From: Entomobacter blattae | GTDB lineage: Bacteria > Pseudomonadota > Alphaproteobacteria > Acetobacterales > Acetobacteraceae | NCBI RefSeq assembly: GCF_014672835.1 | Contig: NZ_CP060244.1 | Coordinates: 971,001-1,035,000 of the forward strand | Reading direction: 5' to 3' | Length of the DNA stretch: 64,000 bases | Shown here: one piece after another, positions 1 through 8,235 of the stretch | Position numbering within the stretch: position 1 is the first letter of the stretch | How the letters are laid out: the number at the start of each line of letters is the position of its first letter | Translations under genes and position numbers: made by a program | Notes under the pieces: model-generated | The model's input: only the letters and a program-made list of their open reading frames with translations | Database searches by the model: none | Told to the model about the DNA's origin: nothing

Positions 1-973
1 AGGCGAGCTGGATCGGGGGCGCTGGGCGCGGATCACAACGAGAGGGGTCAAAGGCCTTGTTTGGGTCGTGGTAGCAATTGGCGGCTTGGGTCGTTGGGGT
101 GGTTACGGGGTAAGGGTCGCATCGTGCGGGGTCGAAAGCCTTGTTGGGATCGTGATAACACCCCCCAGAAGAGCTAGAAGCGCTTGCTGCCGTAATCGCT
201 CTATAATAAGAAGAGGTGGATGCTGTATTATAGGCTGTTTGAGTGCGTGCCTGTGCTGTGCGTGCATAACGTCTGCCTGAAGAGACGGGGGGAAGGGCGG
301 TTCCACTACCCTGGGAGTCATTACTAACGGTTTGATCAGGCCCAGCGTAGCTGGCCAAGGGGCCGCTTAAGGGGAGGTCATTTCCCAGATTAGGGGTTAT
401 GGAGGCCACATAATTTACCGTTTCGTTGGGAAGCTGCTGGCTCTGATAAAGATAACGCTCTAGCCGGGCTGGGCCGGCATTATAGGCAGCAAGGAAGGCG
501 GGTGCTCCGTATTTTTTGTAAAGCCTGCGGATATAGGCTGTACCTGCCATAATGTTATCATGTGGCTCGTAGGCATCGTCCCCAAGGCCATATTGCTCTT
601 GCATGTCGGCATAGGTGGGAGCCATAAGCTGCATCAGCCCCATAGCACCGGCGGAAGAGGTAATGGGGCTGCCATCCATATATTGATACCCCCCTGATTC
701 TTGTTTGATGACGGCACGAATCCACTGATGAGGAATAGACATGCGGCTAGAGGCTTCCTGGATATAGGGCCCCCAGGGGTCGTTGGGGGGCCCTGGGGGA
801 GGATAGGGGTTGGTTCCATCAGGTGGAGCATTGCTAAAGCGGCTGCTGCCTACGCGGGCGCTATCTCCTCCGCATGCTGCCAGGCCAAGGGCAAACAGGC
901 AGCAGAAAGCCAGCCGTAAAAATAGGGGCCATGGGGCAAAAAACGGGGCGAAAGAGGATTTTATAAAAGGCAT
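1..973 (-). CDS. Lytic transglycosylase (SLT domain) lipoprotein, C-terminus cut by window edge
   Basis: Murein lytic transglycosylase that would cleave peptidoglycan glycan strands at the cell envelope. The open frame starts at ATG 973 and runs off the left edge without a stop. The N-terminus has a hydrophobic segment and a lipobox-like LGLAAC, so a lipoprotein is likely. The SLT domain (about residues 70-200) shows the catalytic-Glu motif KQESGG, then GAMGLMQLMAPTY, IRRLYKKYG and AYNAGP. The tail after the domain is Ser/Thr/Ala-rich and carries two copies of a Cys-containing motif, CYHDPNKAFDP(A/S)RCDP, near residues 270 and 295. The start lies inside the end of the upstream DUF1489 gene (13 bp overlap), suggesting translational coupling. 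The family call is confident; the tail motif I do not recognise. Confidence 0.85.
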   Translation of the reverse strand, partial: MPFIKSSFAPFFAPWPLFLRLAFCCLFALGLAACGGDSARVGSSRFSNAPPDGTNPYPPPGPPNDPWGPYIQEASSRMSIPHQWIRAVIKQESGGYQYMDGSPITSSAGAMGLMQLMAPTYADMQEQYGLGDDAYEPHDNIMAGTAYIRRLYKKYGAPAFLAAYNAGPARLERYLYQSQQLPNETVNYVASITPNLGNDLPLSGPLASYAGPDQTVSNDSQGSGTALPPVSSGRRYARTAQARTQTAYNTASTSSYYRAITAASASSSSGGCYHDPNKAFDPARCDPYPVTTPTTQAANCYHDPNKAFDPSRCDPRPAPPIQLA

Positions 974-1413
974 AGCAGTTGCAGCTCGGTTATAAGGTGG
1001 TCGGGAAGGGTAGAAAGACCCTTATTATGGAAGGCCGTAGGGGATTGCAGGTCTGACGGGGCATGGTCAGCTTCAAGATAACGCCAGCCCTGAAAGGGAC
1101 GGATAGGGTGCGGGAGAACCGGAATGATCTCTGGGGAGAGGGTCATGCGAACGCTCTTTTGGCCATCATCGCGCTCGTAATGGGTAATATCTTCAATCCC
1201 TTGCCGCCCTCTGAGCGCCCCTCCCACGACCCAGTATAAAGAGCCCCCATCCAGCAGTTCGGCATGGCGGCGGGGAAAATTTCGGGTGGTGATAAAAGGC
1301 GTGGGAATCGCACCTTCTGCGGTGGTGGGTGCTGAAAGTTTTTGCTGGTGCTGGCATGCTACAATGTCATCCAGAGAAGTTGCACCAACGGCCAGTTTCA
1401 TAAGATGCAGCAC
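961..1413 (-). CDS. DUF1489 family protein
   Basis: A 150-residue protein matching the alphaproteobacterial DUF1489 family as I recall it: N-terminus MLHLMKLAVG, a central ELLDGGSLYWVV segment, an RQGIEDI segment, and a C-terminal RPFQGWRYL block. Function is unknown; the family is small, soluble and has no catalytic motif I can name. Homologues usually begin MLHL(I/M)KLAVG, so ATG 1413 is the natural start. It overlaps the start of the lytic transglycosylase by 13 bp, so the two are probably co-transcribed. Confidence 0.85.
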   Translation of the reverse strand: MLHLMKLAVGATSLDDIVACQHQQKLSAPTTAEGAIPTPFITTRNFPRRHAELLDGGSLYWVVGGALRGRQGIEDITHYERDDGQKSVRMTLSPEIIPVLPHPIRPFQGWRYLEADHAPSDLQSPTAFHNKGLSTLPDHLITELQLLCLL

Positions 1414-1628
1414 AGAGTTGTCCTCTTTATCGAATAATGCTTGGGTCTCTTATATCCTATTACCATAGCCATGATAAAGGAAATGCCTGAAAAAATGGGA
1501 AATTTTAAGGCGTGAACCGGTAAAAATATTCGCTGGATCATTTTAAGGAAACAGCCAATAGAGGAATAAAGGCTCTGGAGATGGATATTGGGCTAGAGAC
1601 TCATATTGGAAACGTCTCCCTCAAGGCC

Positions 1629-1706
1629 CTTCACTTCAAGTATCTTGTTTCACTTCAATAGTTTTGTTTCAATAGTCTTGTTTTGATTTCAAGTGTCTTG
1701 TTTTGA
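1629..1706. repeat. Degenerate tandem repeat, unit about 14-20 bp
   Basis: About four imperfect copies built on TTTCACTTCAATAGTCTTG, with lengths of roughly 14-20 bp. It is one of many decayed minisatellites in the spacers of this window. Confidence 0.55.
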
Positions 1707-1992
1707 GGGGTGGCGCCGTTCTCATCCTCCAAGGTTTGAAAATTATGGGTGATCCCCCAAAAAAAACGCCTTCCAAAAAGCTTCTCCTAAAAAACGTTCT
1801 CCCTAAAAAATTTCTTGGAAGAGTCTTTCCCCTTACGCCGCTAACTTGTTCTGGTAAATCCCACCAAAACAGCTGGAAAGGCGGTTAATGCTTGGCTTAT
1901 GGCTTATGGCTTATGACAAAATTCCTTTCTTGGACAGAGATATGTTTCCCTTTGGGAATAAGGTCATCCGTCTTTTCACCCGTTTCATCATT

Positions 1993-2019
1993 TTTATCCC
2001 CGCGTGTGCGGGGAACACA
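1993..2019 (-). repeat. Single type I-E CRISPR-repeat-like palindrome
   Basis: On the minus strand this reads GTGTTCCCCGCACACGCGGG followed by GATAAA. It has the perfect CCCCGC/GCGGGG stem with a 4-nt loop and the GTGTTCCCC...GGGGATAA frame typical of type I-E CRISPR repeats. It starts only two bases past the hemW stop codon. No second copy or spacer follows, and the downstream flank is not T-rich on either strand, which argues against an ordinary intrinsic terminator. It could be an orphan repeat left from an array, or chance. Confidence 0.45.
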
Positions 2020-2021
2020 CG

Positions 2022-3221
2022 TTAACCCAGTAAAGCCGCAAGGATCGCTTCGAGCCGTAGGCGGCCTTCCAGAGTGGGGGCCAGCTGGTTGTGCGCCATG
2101 GTGAGGTAGCCTTCTTCCAGGCAAGCCTGTAAGGCAGAAGGATTGAGAAGATCGGTAAGGGCAAGGCCTGTTCGGGCTAAAAACTCTTCCCCATTAATCC
2201 CTTTTTGCAAGCGTAATCCCATAAGCAGCATTTCTTCGGCCTTTTCATGGGCTGTAAGGGGCGTGTTCTGGCGGGTGGCCTTTCCCCGTTGTTCCATATT
2301 TTCAAGCCAGTGCTGGGGAGAGCGGTGGCTGCGGGTTGCATAGATATGGCCATCGGGTAAGGTGAGCCTGCCATGTGCGCCTGGGCCAATGCCGATATAA
2401 TCATGATAATGCCAGTAGCCCAGATTATGCAGGCTTTCTCCTTTAGGGCGAGCATAGTTGGAAATTTCATAAGGGAAGAATCCCTGCGCAGCCAACAATT
2501 TATCGGTTAACCGATAAAAGGCAGCGGCCTGCTCATCATCAGGTAGGGTCAGTTTTCCTTGGCGGTGGAGGGAGGCATAAGCCGTATTGGGTTCAATGGT
2601 CAGCTGGTAAAGGGAGAGATGATCTCCTGCCAGGGTGAGGGCCATGGAGAGTTCTTCTTGCCAGTCTTGCAGGCTTTGGTGAGGACGGGCATAGATTAAA
2701 TCAAACGAATAGCGCGCAAAGAAACGGTTTGCTGTCTCCAGGGCCGCGCGGGCCTGCTGAACGTTGTGGGTGCGGCCCAGCCGGGTAAGCTCTTCGGGAA
2801 TAAGGCTTTGCACGCCGATGGAAAGGCGGTTAATGCCAGCAGCCTTAAAAGCCCGCAGCTTTTCGGTTTCGGCACTGGTGGGGTTGGCCTCCAATGTGAT
2901 CTCCACCATGTCAGTGGTGGAGAAAGAAGCGTAGGCCGCCTCTATAAGGGATTCAACGGTGTGCGGTGGCATTAATGAGGGGGTACCTCCCCCAAAAAAG
3001 AGCGATCGTAACTTACGTCCAGCCATAAGGGGGGTGTAGGATTGGAGTTCCGCTTTCAGGGCATTGGCCATACGATCATAGGGAATATCGGCCCAGACAT
3101 GGCTGTTAAAATCACAATAGGGGCACTTGGAGAGGCAGAAGGGCCAATGGATATAAAGCCCAAAGGTTGGAGATGGCGCAGAAGGGAACATTGCAGAAGG
3201 AAACATTACAGGGGGCAACAT
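2022..3221 (-). CDS. hemW: Radical SAM heme chaperone HemW (coproporphyrinogen III oxidase-like)
   Basis: HemW-family protein of 399 residues. Family members bind heme and an Fe-S cluster and act in heme delivery; older annotations call them oxygen-independent coproporphyrinogen oxidase. The radical SAM motif CLSKCPYC (CxxxCxxC) lies near residue 30 within the HemW-type context YIHWPFC. FFGGGTPSL, LEANP and INRLSIGVQS follow, with the C-terminal HemW region after residue 230. The first about 17 residues (MLPPVMFPSAMFPSAPS) are a small internal duplication, so the true start may be a later Met. It lies 195 bp downstream of kup on the same strand. Confidence 0.9.
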   Translation of the reverse strand: MLPPVMFPSAMFPSAPSPTFGLYIHWPFCLSKCPYCDFNSHVWADIPYDRMANALKAELQSYTPLMAGRKLRSLFFGGGTPSLMPPHTVESLIEAAYASFSTTDMVEITLEANPTSAETEKLRAFKAAGINRLSIGVQSLIPEELTRLGRTHNVQQARAALETANRFFARYSFDLIYARPHQSLQDWQEELSMALTLAGDHLSLYQLTIEPNTAYASLHRQGKLTLPDDEQAAAFYRLTDKLLAAQGFFPYEISNYARPKGESLHNLGYWHYHDYIGIGPGAHGRLTLPDGHIYATRSHRSPQHWLENMEQRGKATRQNTPLTAHEKAEEMLLMGLRLQKGINGEEFLARTGLALTDLLNPSALQACLEEGYLTMAHNQLAPTLEGRLRLEAILAALLG

Positions 3222-3352
3222 GCGATGTGTCCATCCCTATGATGATGGCGGGTTTGGAAAAATAGGCGGTCTGCCCAGAGATTTTCAAGCCCGCTCTTTT
3301 CCCCATTCAGGAGCGTGCCGGTGACAGTGTTTGTAGGGTTGGGTCTGAAATG

Positions 3353-3381
3353 TAAGAGGCCCCTTTTTAGGGATTGCCTCT
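3353..3381 (-). terminator. Hairpin downstream of kup, possible terminator
   Basis: AAGAGGC and GCCTCTT pair around an inner CCC/GGG stem, 36 bp past the kup stop. The run of T after it on the minus strand is poor (ACATTT), so termination is uncertain. Confidence 0.3.
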
Positions 3382-3416
3382 TTGGCCAAGTCTTTCCTAA
3401 GGGTGAAAGGTGGAGG

Positions 3417-5564
3417 TTAAATGGCAATTTTAACCCCGAACTCTACCACTCTATCGGCTGGAATACGAAAAAACACCCGTGCCGGTGTGGCATTACGCGA
3501 CATAAACAAGAATAGCCACATTCGCCAGAGTGCAATTTTAGGAACTGAAGACCTTACCACCATCTCATGGCTGAGGAAGTAAGAGGCTTGCAGGCCGTCA
3601 AAATCAACCCCATTATTCTTCAGGTTTTCCAAAGCGCGGGGGAGGTTGGGTATTTCCATAAATCCATAACGCACCATAACCCGGAAGATATTGGGGGCAA
3701 GCTCTTGCAAGGCAATGCGGTGCCCGCGGGTGACCTCGGGCTGATCAAGGTTTTCAACCGTTACCAAAAATATCTGCTCGTGAAGAACTTTGTTGTGTTT
3801 AAGGTTATGCAACAAGCTGCTGGGCACATATTCTGGGGTAGCTGTCATGTAAACGGCGGTACCAGGAACGTGAATGGTTCGAGATTGGGGCAGGCGGGCT
3901 AAAAAGGAGCCCACCGGAAAACTATCTTGTTTTTGTCGGGCACGGATAAGGCTGCGCCCCTTTTTCCAGGTTGACATCATGAGGGTTAGGGTAACACCCA
4001 AGACCAGTGGCACCCATCCCCCTTGTGGAATTTTAAGGGCATTGGCGGCAAAGAAAGTAAAGTCAATAATGAAGAAAAAGCCAAAAACAAGGCCCACAAT
4101 CCAAGCCGGCCATTTATAAATCCGCCGGAAAACAACAATAGCAAGGCAGCAGGTGCAGACAAACGTGCCTGTAACAGCAATGCCATAGGCCGAGGCCAGA
4201 GCATTGGAAGATTGGAAAGTTATCACCAGCAATAAGGCACCTATCATTAAAAAGCGGTTGAATTCGGGCACATAAATTTGCCCTTCTTCGTTAGCGTTGG
4301 TGTGGTGAATGCGCATGCGGGGGAAATACCCCAGTTGAACCACCTGTCGTACCAGAGAGAATCCACCAGAAATTCCGGCTTGGCTGGCAATAACGGTTGC
4401 CAAGGTAGAGAGAACAAAAAGGGGAATCCGCAAAGCGTCTGGGCATAGTAGAAAAAACGGGTTGGAAATGGCAGAAGGGTGTGAGAGCAGTAAGGCCCCC
4501 TGGCCAAAATAATTTAAAACCAGGGCTGGCAAGACATAAAAAAGCCAGGCATAGCGTATAGGGGTGCGGCCAAAATGGCCCATATCGGCATAAAGGGCTT
4601 CAGCCCCTGTGACGGCTAGCACAACAGATCCCAGGACTCTGAATCCCACCCAGCCATGATGGTATAAGAATAAAATGGCGTGGTGGGGCAAAATGGCCAG
4701 CAAAATATAAGGATGCTTGGTAATTTCCAGAATTCCCAAAATGCCCAGGGTTCCGAACCAAATGAGCATAACCGGCCCAAAAACCTTCCCAACCACCCCT
4801 GTTCCATAATATTGAACACTAAACAGGCCAACCAGTACGATAAGGGCAATAGGGATAACCAAATGGGAGGCCGAGGGAATACTCACCTCCAGCCCTTCAA
4901 TGGCGGAGAGAACAGAAATGGCAGGTGTAATCATGCCATCCCCAAAGAAAAGGCAAGTCCCGATGACGCCAATAAAGCCCAATAAAATCTTGGTGCGAGT
5001 ACTGGTGGCCACGCGTTGGGCGAGGGAGGTTAAGGCTAGGATTCCCCCTTCTCCGTTATGGTCGGCCCGCATGATGAGCACAACATATTTGATGGTGACA
5101 ATCAGGATGAGAGACCAGAAGATCAGGCTTTCAATCCCTAAAAGATCGGAAAGGTTGGCGGGTGTGTTGGGAGAGGCCAACAGAAGAGTAGACTTAAGGG
5201 CATAAAGCGGGCTTGTCCCAATATCTCCAAAAACAACCCCCAACACTGCCAGCATGGCCGCCAAGCCGACAGGAGCTTGTTTATGTTCTTTTTCATCCGC
5301 CCCAAATTCAGTAATTTTGCTGTCTTTGGCTGGTGCGGCCTCGTTCTTTTCAGAGGAGGAGGGCGCAGAAGCTTGTGCAGAAGGAGGCGGAGATGACTGA
5401 GCAGCTGACGGGGAATCTGATGGGGAAGAGGACTGGGAAGAAGAGTGAGGTTGGGGGGTCTTTCCTATTGGCTCAGAAGAGGTCATGGAAAACAAACTCC
5501 GTTGCGTTTCCGCATTTATCTTGTTTGGGATTAATGACATTTCTGGTAACGGGGTTAACAGCAA
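3417..5564 (-). CDS. kup: Kup-family potassium uptake protein with a long Ser/Pro-rich N-terminus
   Basis: K+/H+ symporter of the Kup/HAK family in the inner membrane. The core begins near residue 98 with LGVVFGDIGTSPLYALKS, the family signature, followed by about twelve hydrophobic segments and a soluble C-terminal domain ending REFGVKIAI-like (here VVEFGVKIAI). At 715 residues it exceeds the usual about 620-660 because of a roughly 95-residue Ser/Pro/Gln-rich extension before the first membrane helix. An alternative Met at residue 27 (MTSSEP, position 5486) would shorten it. It lies 46 bp after yggS and is probably in the same transcript. Confidence 0.92.
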   Translation of the reverse strand: MLLTPLPEMSLIPNKINAETQRSLFSMTSSEPIGKTPQPHSSSQSSSPSDSPSAAQSSPPPSAQASAPSSSEKNEAAPAKDSKITEFGADEKEHKQAPVGLAAMLAVLGVVFGDIGTSPLYALKSTLLLASPNTPANLSDLLGIESLIFWSLILIVTIKYVVLIMRADHNGEGGILALTSLAQRVATSTRTKILLGFIGVIGTCLFFGDGMITPAISVLSAIEGLEVSIPSASHLVIPIALIVLVGLFSVQYYGTGVVGKVFGPVMLIWFGTLGILGILEITKHPYILLAILPHHAILFLYHHGWVGFRVLGSVVLAVTGAEALYADMGHFGRTPIRYAWLFYVLPALVLNYFGQGALLLSHPSAISNPFFLLCPDALRIPLFVLSTLATVIASQAGISGGFSLVRQVVQLGYFPRMRIHHTNANEEGQIYVPEFNRFLMIGALLLVITFQSSNALASAYGIAVTGTFVCTCCLAIVVFRRIYKWPAWIVGLVFGFFFIIDFTFFAANALKIPQGGWVPLVLGVTLTLMMSTWKKGRSLIRARQKQDSFPVGSFLARLPQSRTIHVPGTAVYMTATPEYVPSSLLHNLKHNKVLHEQIFLVTVENLDQPEVTRGHRIALQELAPNIFRVMVRYGFMEIPNLPRALENLKNNGVDFDGLQASYFLSHEMVVRSSVPKIALWRMWLFLFMSRNATPARVFFRIPADRVVEFGVKIAI

Positions 5565-5610
5565 AAGGCAATATTTTTATTGGCAGGGGCTATAAAAGAT
5601 AAGGGGAGCT

Positions 5611-6366
5611 TTATAATGGTTGGCGCACCCCAAAAATGGCTGTTCCCACTCGGATCATGGTCGCCCCTTCAGCAATGGCCAATTGGTAATCGTGGGACAT
5701 GCCCATGGAAAGAATGGGTAAGGCGTGGTTATGGGCAATATAGCGCAATAGCCTGAAATGGGGAATAGGGTCTTGGTTTTCGGGGGGTATGGCCATAACC
5801 CCTTGCAGGGCCTGGCCAAAGCGTTTTTGCATAAGAGGGATAAAAACATCGGCCTGTTCTGGTAAAATACCCGATTTTTGTGGCTCGCGCCCGGTATTAA
5901 CCTGCACCAGAAGATGAGGCAGCCTTTTATGGGTTTCGGCTGCGCGGGCAATATGGTCGGCCAGTTTTGTGCGGTCAAGGCTTTGGATGGTGTGGGCAAT
6001 TTTTACCGCCTCCATAACCTTGTTGGTTTGAAGAGAGCCAATAAGATGCAGCTCAATATGGGGGAAACGCTCTTGCAGGGGAGGGAATTTTTCAGCAGCT
6101 TCCTGCACCCTGTTTTCCCCAAAAAGGGACTGTCCTGCCAAAATGGCGGCTTCAATGGCTGAAGCAGGGTGAAATTTGGAAACAGCAAGAAGATCGATTT
6201 CTTGTGGGTTCCTATGGCACGCCTGGGCAGCCTGGGCCATGGTGTGCCGCACCTGTTGAAGAGCCTGCACAATCGTTTGGCCTTCAGCTTGGGAGGAAGG
6301 GGAAGTATCTCCCGCAGGATGAGAGAAGGAAGGAGGGGGGGAGGACCCATGATCAGAACGCGTCAT
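5611..6366 (-). CDS. yggS: YggS/PROSC-type PLP-homeostasis protein
   Basis: PLP-binding protein of the YggS/PLPBP family (fold type III), implicated in keeping free pyridoxal phosphate balanced; not a known enzyme. Recognisable blocks are LLAVSKFHP (PLP lysine), LFGENRVQEA, LHLIGSLQTNK, VNTGREPQKSG, and the C-terminal SMGMSHDYQLAIAEGATMIRVGTAIFG. Length 251 is slightly above the usual about 230 because of a Ser/Pro-rich N-terminus. It is first in a likely minus-strand transcript with kup. Confidence 0.92.
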   Translation of the reverse strand: MTRSDHGSSPPPSFSHPAGDTSPSSQAEGQTIVQALQQVRHTMAQAAQACHRNPQEIDLLAVSKFHPASAIEAAILAGQSLFGENRVQEAAEKFPPLQERFPHIELHLIGSLQTNKVMEAVKIAHTIQSLDRTKLADHIARAAETHKRLPHLLVQVNTGREPQKSGILPEQADVFIPLMQKRFGQALQGVMAIPPENQDPIPHFRLLRYIAHNHALPILSMGMSHDYQLAIAEGATMIRVGTAIFGVRQPL

Positions 6367-6735
6367 AACACCCTATACAACCATATTCACCCCCTCTTGG
6401 TAAAGGGGGGTGCTAAAAGTGTACTATTTAAAGTGTGCTATTTAATGGGCCTCCTTGCAGGTGTGGTCACCAGCTCTGGCTCATCCTCATTTGGTCCGTC
6501 CTACTCTGGTTCATCTCATTCTGCCCAACCCCACGGCCCATCTCAGTCCGGGTTGCCCTCATTTGGCCCCCACTCTGGTTTACCCAACGGCCCACCCAGT
6601 TTGGGTTGCTCTTATTTGGTCCTCACTCTGGCCTTACCCCACGATCCATCCCCAGTCCGGGTTATCTACTTTAGCAAACCACCCTTCCTTTAGCATCAAT
6701 TGCTTCATAATGGGCGTGGATCTTGCCACCATGTT
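6367..6735. other. Spacer without a supported gene
   Basis: Two overlapping plus-strand open frames here simply translate a tandem repeat (6479-6667) and show no protein character. I see nothing else supported. Confidence 0.5.
6479..6667. repeat. Degenerate tandem repeat, unit about 57 bp
   Basis: About three copies of a unit containing CCCACGGCCCA, CCGGGTTG, CATTTGGCCC and CACTCTGG in fixed order, clearest from about 6530 to 6667. Open frames through it are by-products of the repeat. Confidence 0.6.
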
Positions 6736-6936
6736 TCATGACACCCCTCTTAAGGGTAGAGGCTCACGCTCCATCTGGGCAAAAGTTGTGGTCTCTGCTT
6801 TATTCGTTGGTTCAATGAGCTGGCTCAGTTCTTCCTCTTTGTTCTTGTCAGGTGAGTGTTTAAAAGCTGAGTTTTTTTTAAAACGGTTTTTTAATAAACA
6901 GCTTTTGATAGCCCTTTCAATTGTGCTTCCTGTCAT
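6736..6936 (-). CDS. Small hypothetical protein (66 aa) with a good ribosome binding site
   Basis: A 66-residue, Lys/Glu-rich reading frame starting MTGSTIERAIKS. The start ATG (6936) is preceded by AAGGAG seven bases upstream, the best Shine-Dalgarno match in this spacer, which is why I list it. Its stop overlaps an ATG that opens a further 22-codon frame (MKHGGKIHAHYEA...), a stop-start arrangement typical of operons. I do not recognise either peptide. It could be a remnant of a larger operon. Confidence 0.3.
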   Translation of the reverse strand: MTGSTIERAIKSCLLKNRFKKNSAFKHSPDKNKEEELSQLIEPTNKAETTTFAQMEREPLPLRGVS

Positions 6937-7024
6937 GTATGTGCTCCTTGCCACGTAGGGGAAACAATCAACTATGGACTTTCTCAAAGGACTCTCTCAA
7001 AAAGCCGTCGACATGTCAGTCGTG

Positions 7025-7113
7025 CCATGGGCTTGAGACACATGGACTGGAGATCCATAGGCTGGAGTGACATAAGTTGGAGAGACATAAGTTGGAACAT
7101 GGGGGCTGGAGAC
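7025..7113. repeat. Degenerate minisatellite, unit about 15 bp
   Basis: About six imperfect copies of a unit near GACATGGGCTGGAGA, in a spacer 220 bp before the sufB relic. Confidence 0.6.
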
Positions 7114-7334
7114 AGGTGAGATAGACTAGCCAACACTTTAACCGCATATTTATGGCCAGATTCATGTATTTATGGCTGGATCTTGGCTCTTACTGCCGGT
7201 TTTGGGTATATAGGTCACTGGGGTGAAGGGCGCTATGGTCTGCTTCATGCTCAGAAGGGGCTTATGAAGTGCTCCAACCGTTTTTCATACTGTCTTTTCC
7301 CACTGTCTCTTCACTATTGATGCCCAAGGCAGCC

Positions 7335-7631
7335 AATAGTCGTAATTTTACACAGTGTGATAGCTTGCTAATTGGAAGTGAGTGTGGAGCGCATACAGTA
7401 CCTTATATAAAAAATAGAAATATGACATCGACGATAGAGCATGAGGCTACCACGTCTAAAATCTCTGACGAGCAAATGTTTTATTGCCGCCAGCGTGGGC
7501 TTTCTGAGGAAGATGCCATTGGTCTTATTGTGAATGGGTTCTGCCGTGAAGTTCTTAAAGAGTTGCCGATGGAATTTGCTGTAGAGGCCCAAAAACTTTT
7601 GGAAATCAGCTTGGAAGGCAGCGTGGGATAG
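7335..7631 (+). pseudogene. sufB: sufB 3' fragment (Fe-S assembly scaffold relic)
   Basis: About 98 codons matching the C-terminus of SufB, the scaffold of the SufBCD Fe-S cluster assembly complex. Blocks seen: NFTQCDSLLIG, CGAHTVPYI, EHEATTSKI, YCRQRGLSEEDA, GFCREVLKELPMEFAVEAQKLL and the usual end SLEGSVG. The natural stop codon is present. Everything N-terminal (most of the usual about 480 residues) is absent; the sequence before 7335 is unrelated. A sufC start follows 10 bp later, so this is an excised piece of a suf operon and not a working gene. Confidence 0.85.
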
Positions 7632-7641
7632 GAATGAGAGT

Positions 7642-7740
7642 ATGAGCAAAAATCACATGCTGGAAGTTAAAAACTTACATGCCCGTGTTGCAGAGGCCGA
7701 GCCAGAAAAACCTATTCTCATAATCCGTTCTGGTTTGGAC
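7642..7740 (+). pseudogene. sufC: sufC 5' fragment
   Basis: The first about 30 codons match the N-terminus of SufC, the ATPase of the Suf system: MLEVKNLHARVAEAEPEKPIL. Similarity ends before the Walker A motif; the frame then drifts through unrelated low-complexity codons to a stop at 7902. With the sufB tail just upstream it preserves a sufB-sufC junction broken on both sides. Confidence 0.7.
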
Positions 7741-8235
7741 TATGAACCCGTTCTGGAAGGGCCGCGGAGCAGACCTGGCAGAACTGCAGACCTGAAAACT
7801 CAAGAAGTTCAAAATAAAGGGGTTCAAAGTCAAGGCAAGAGAGCGCCTACTGGTCCTGGCTCTCATATGGAAGAGGTTGCTAAAATAGACTATCTTGTAT
7901 AGGGCAGAGGATCTCGCTTGTACAGGGCAGTGGATACAGGGCAATGGATATTGCCTAGGGCCATAGGTAAAAACATCGGCTGGGTTTAGGCCCTGTTGAG
8001 GCTGTTGATGGGTAGCAAGCAGACAAAGCAGAGAAGAGGTGTAAATAATTCTGTATTTTATGGGCAAATCCCGTTATTTGTGGCACGTTTGGGTTGTTCT
8101 TCTCCTAAGCTTATATCTTCAGCTAAGCGTTTCTCTCTTGAAAGAGGGGAGGAATAGAGGGCAATAGGGGTGAAGAGTAGGGGATCATGGCTTGGGTGTG
8201 TGGCCCGAAAGGGGAAAGGGTATAGGGATAAAGAT
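7741..8235. other. Spacer between the suf relic and rsmB
   Basis: Contains the drifting end of the sufC frame and short repeats (TACAGGGCA/TGGATA words near 7910-7950). No supported gene. An in-frame GTG at 8170 could start rsmB earlier. Confidence 0.5.

Larger units (their letters stand above)
1414..2021. other. 608-bp spacer upstream of DUF1489 with local repeats
   Basis: No convincing gene. It holds a degenerate T-rich tandem repeat (1629-1706) and a single CRISPR-repeat-like palindrome next to the hemW stop codon (1993-2019). Short open frames here (for example 1703-1888) have no recognisable protein character. Confidence 0.6.

Noticed and set aside
1993-2019. Palindrome as the hemW intrinsic terminator
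   Set aside because: The stem is good but neither strand has a T-run after it; kept as CRISPR-repeat-like instead.
6169-6958. Overlapping plus-strand frames of 79-174 codons
   Set aside because: They read the yggS 5' end in antisense and the 57-bp repeat; no protein character.
7675-8067. 130-codon minus-strand frame
   Set aside because: Antisense to the sufC relic and repeats; composition not protein-like.
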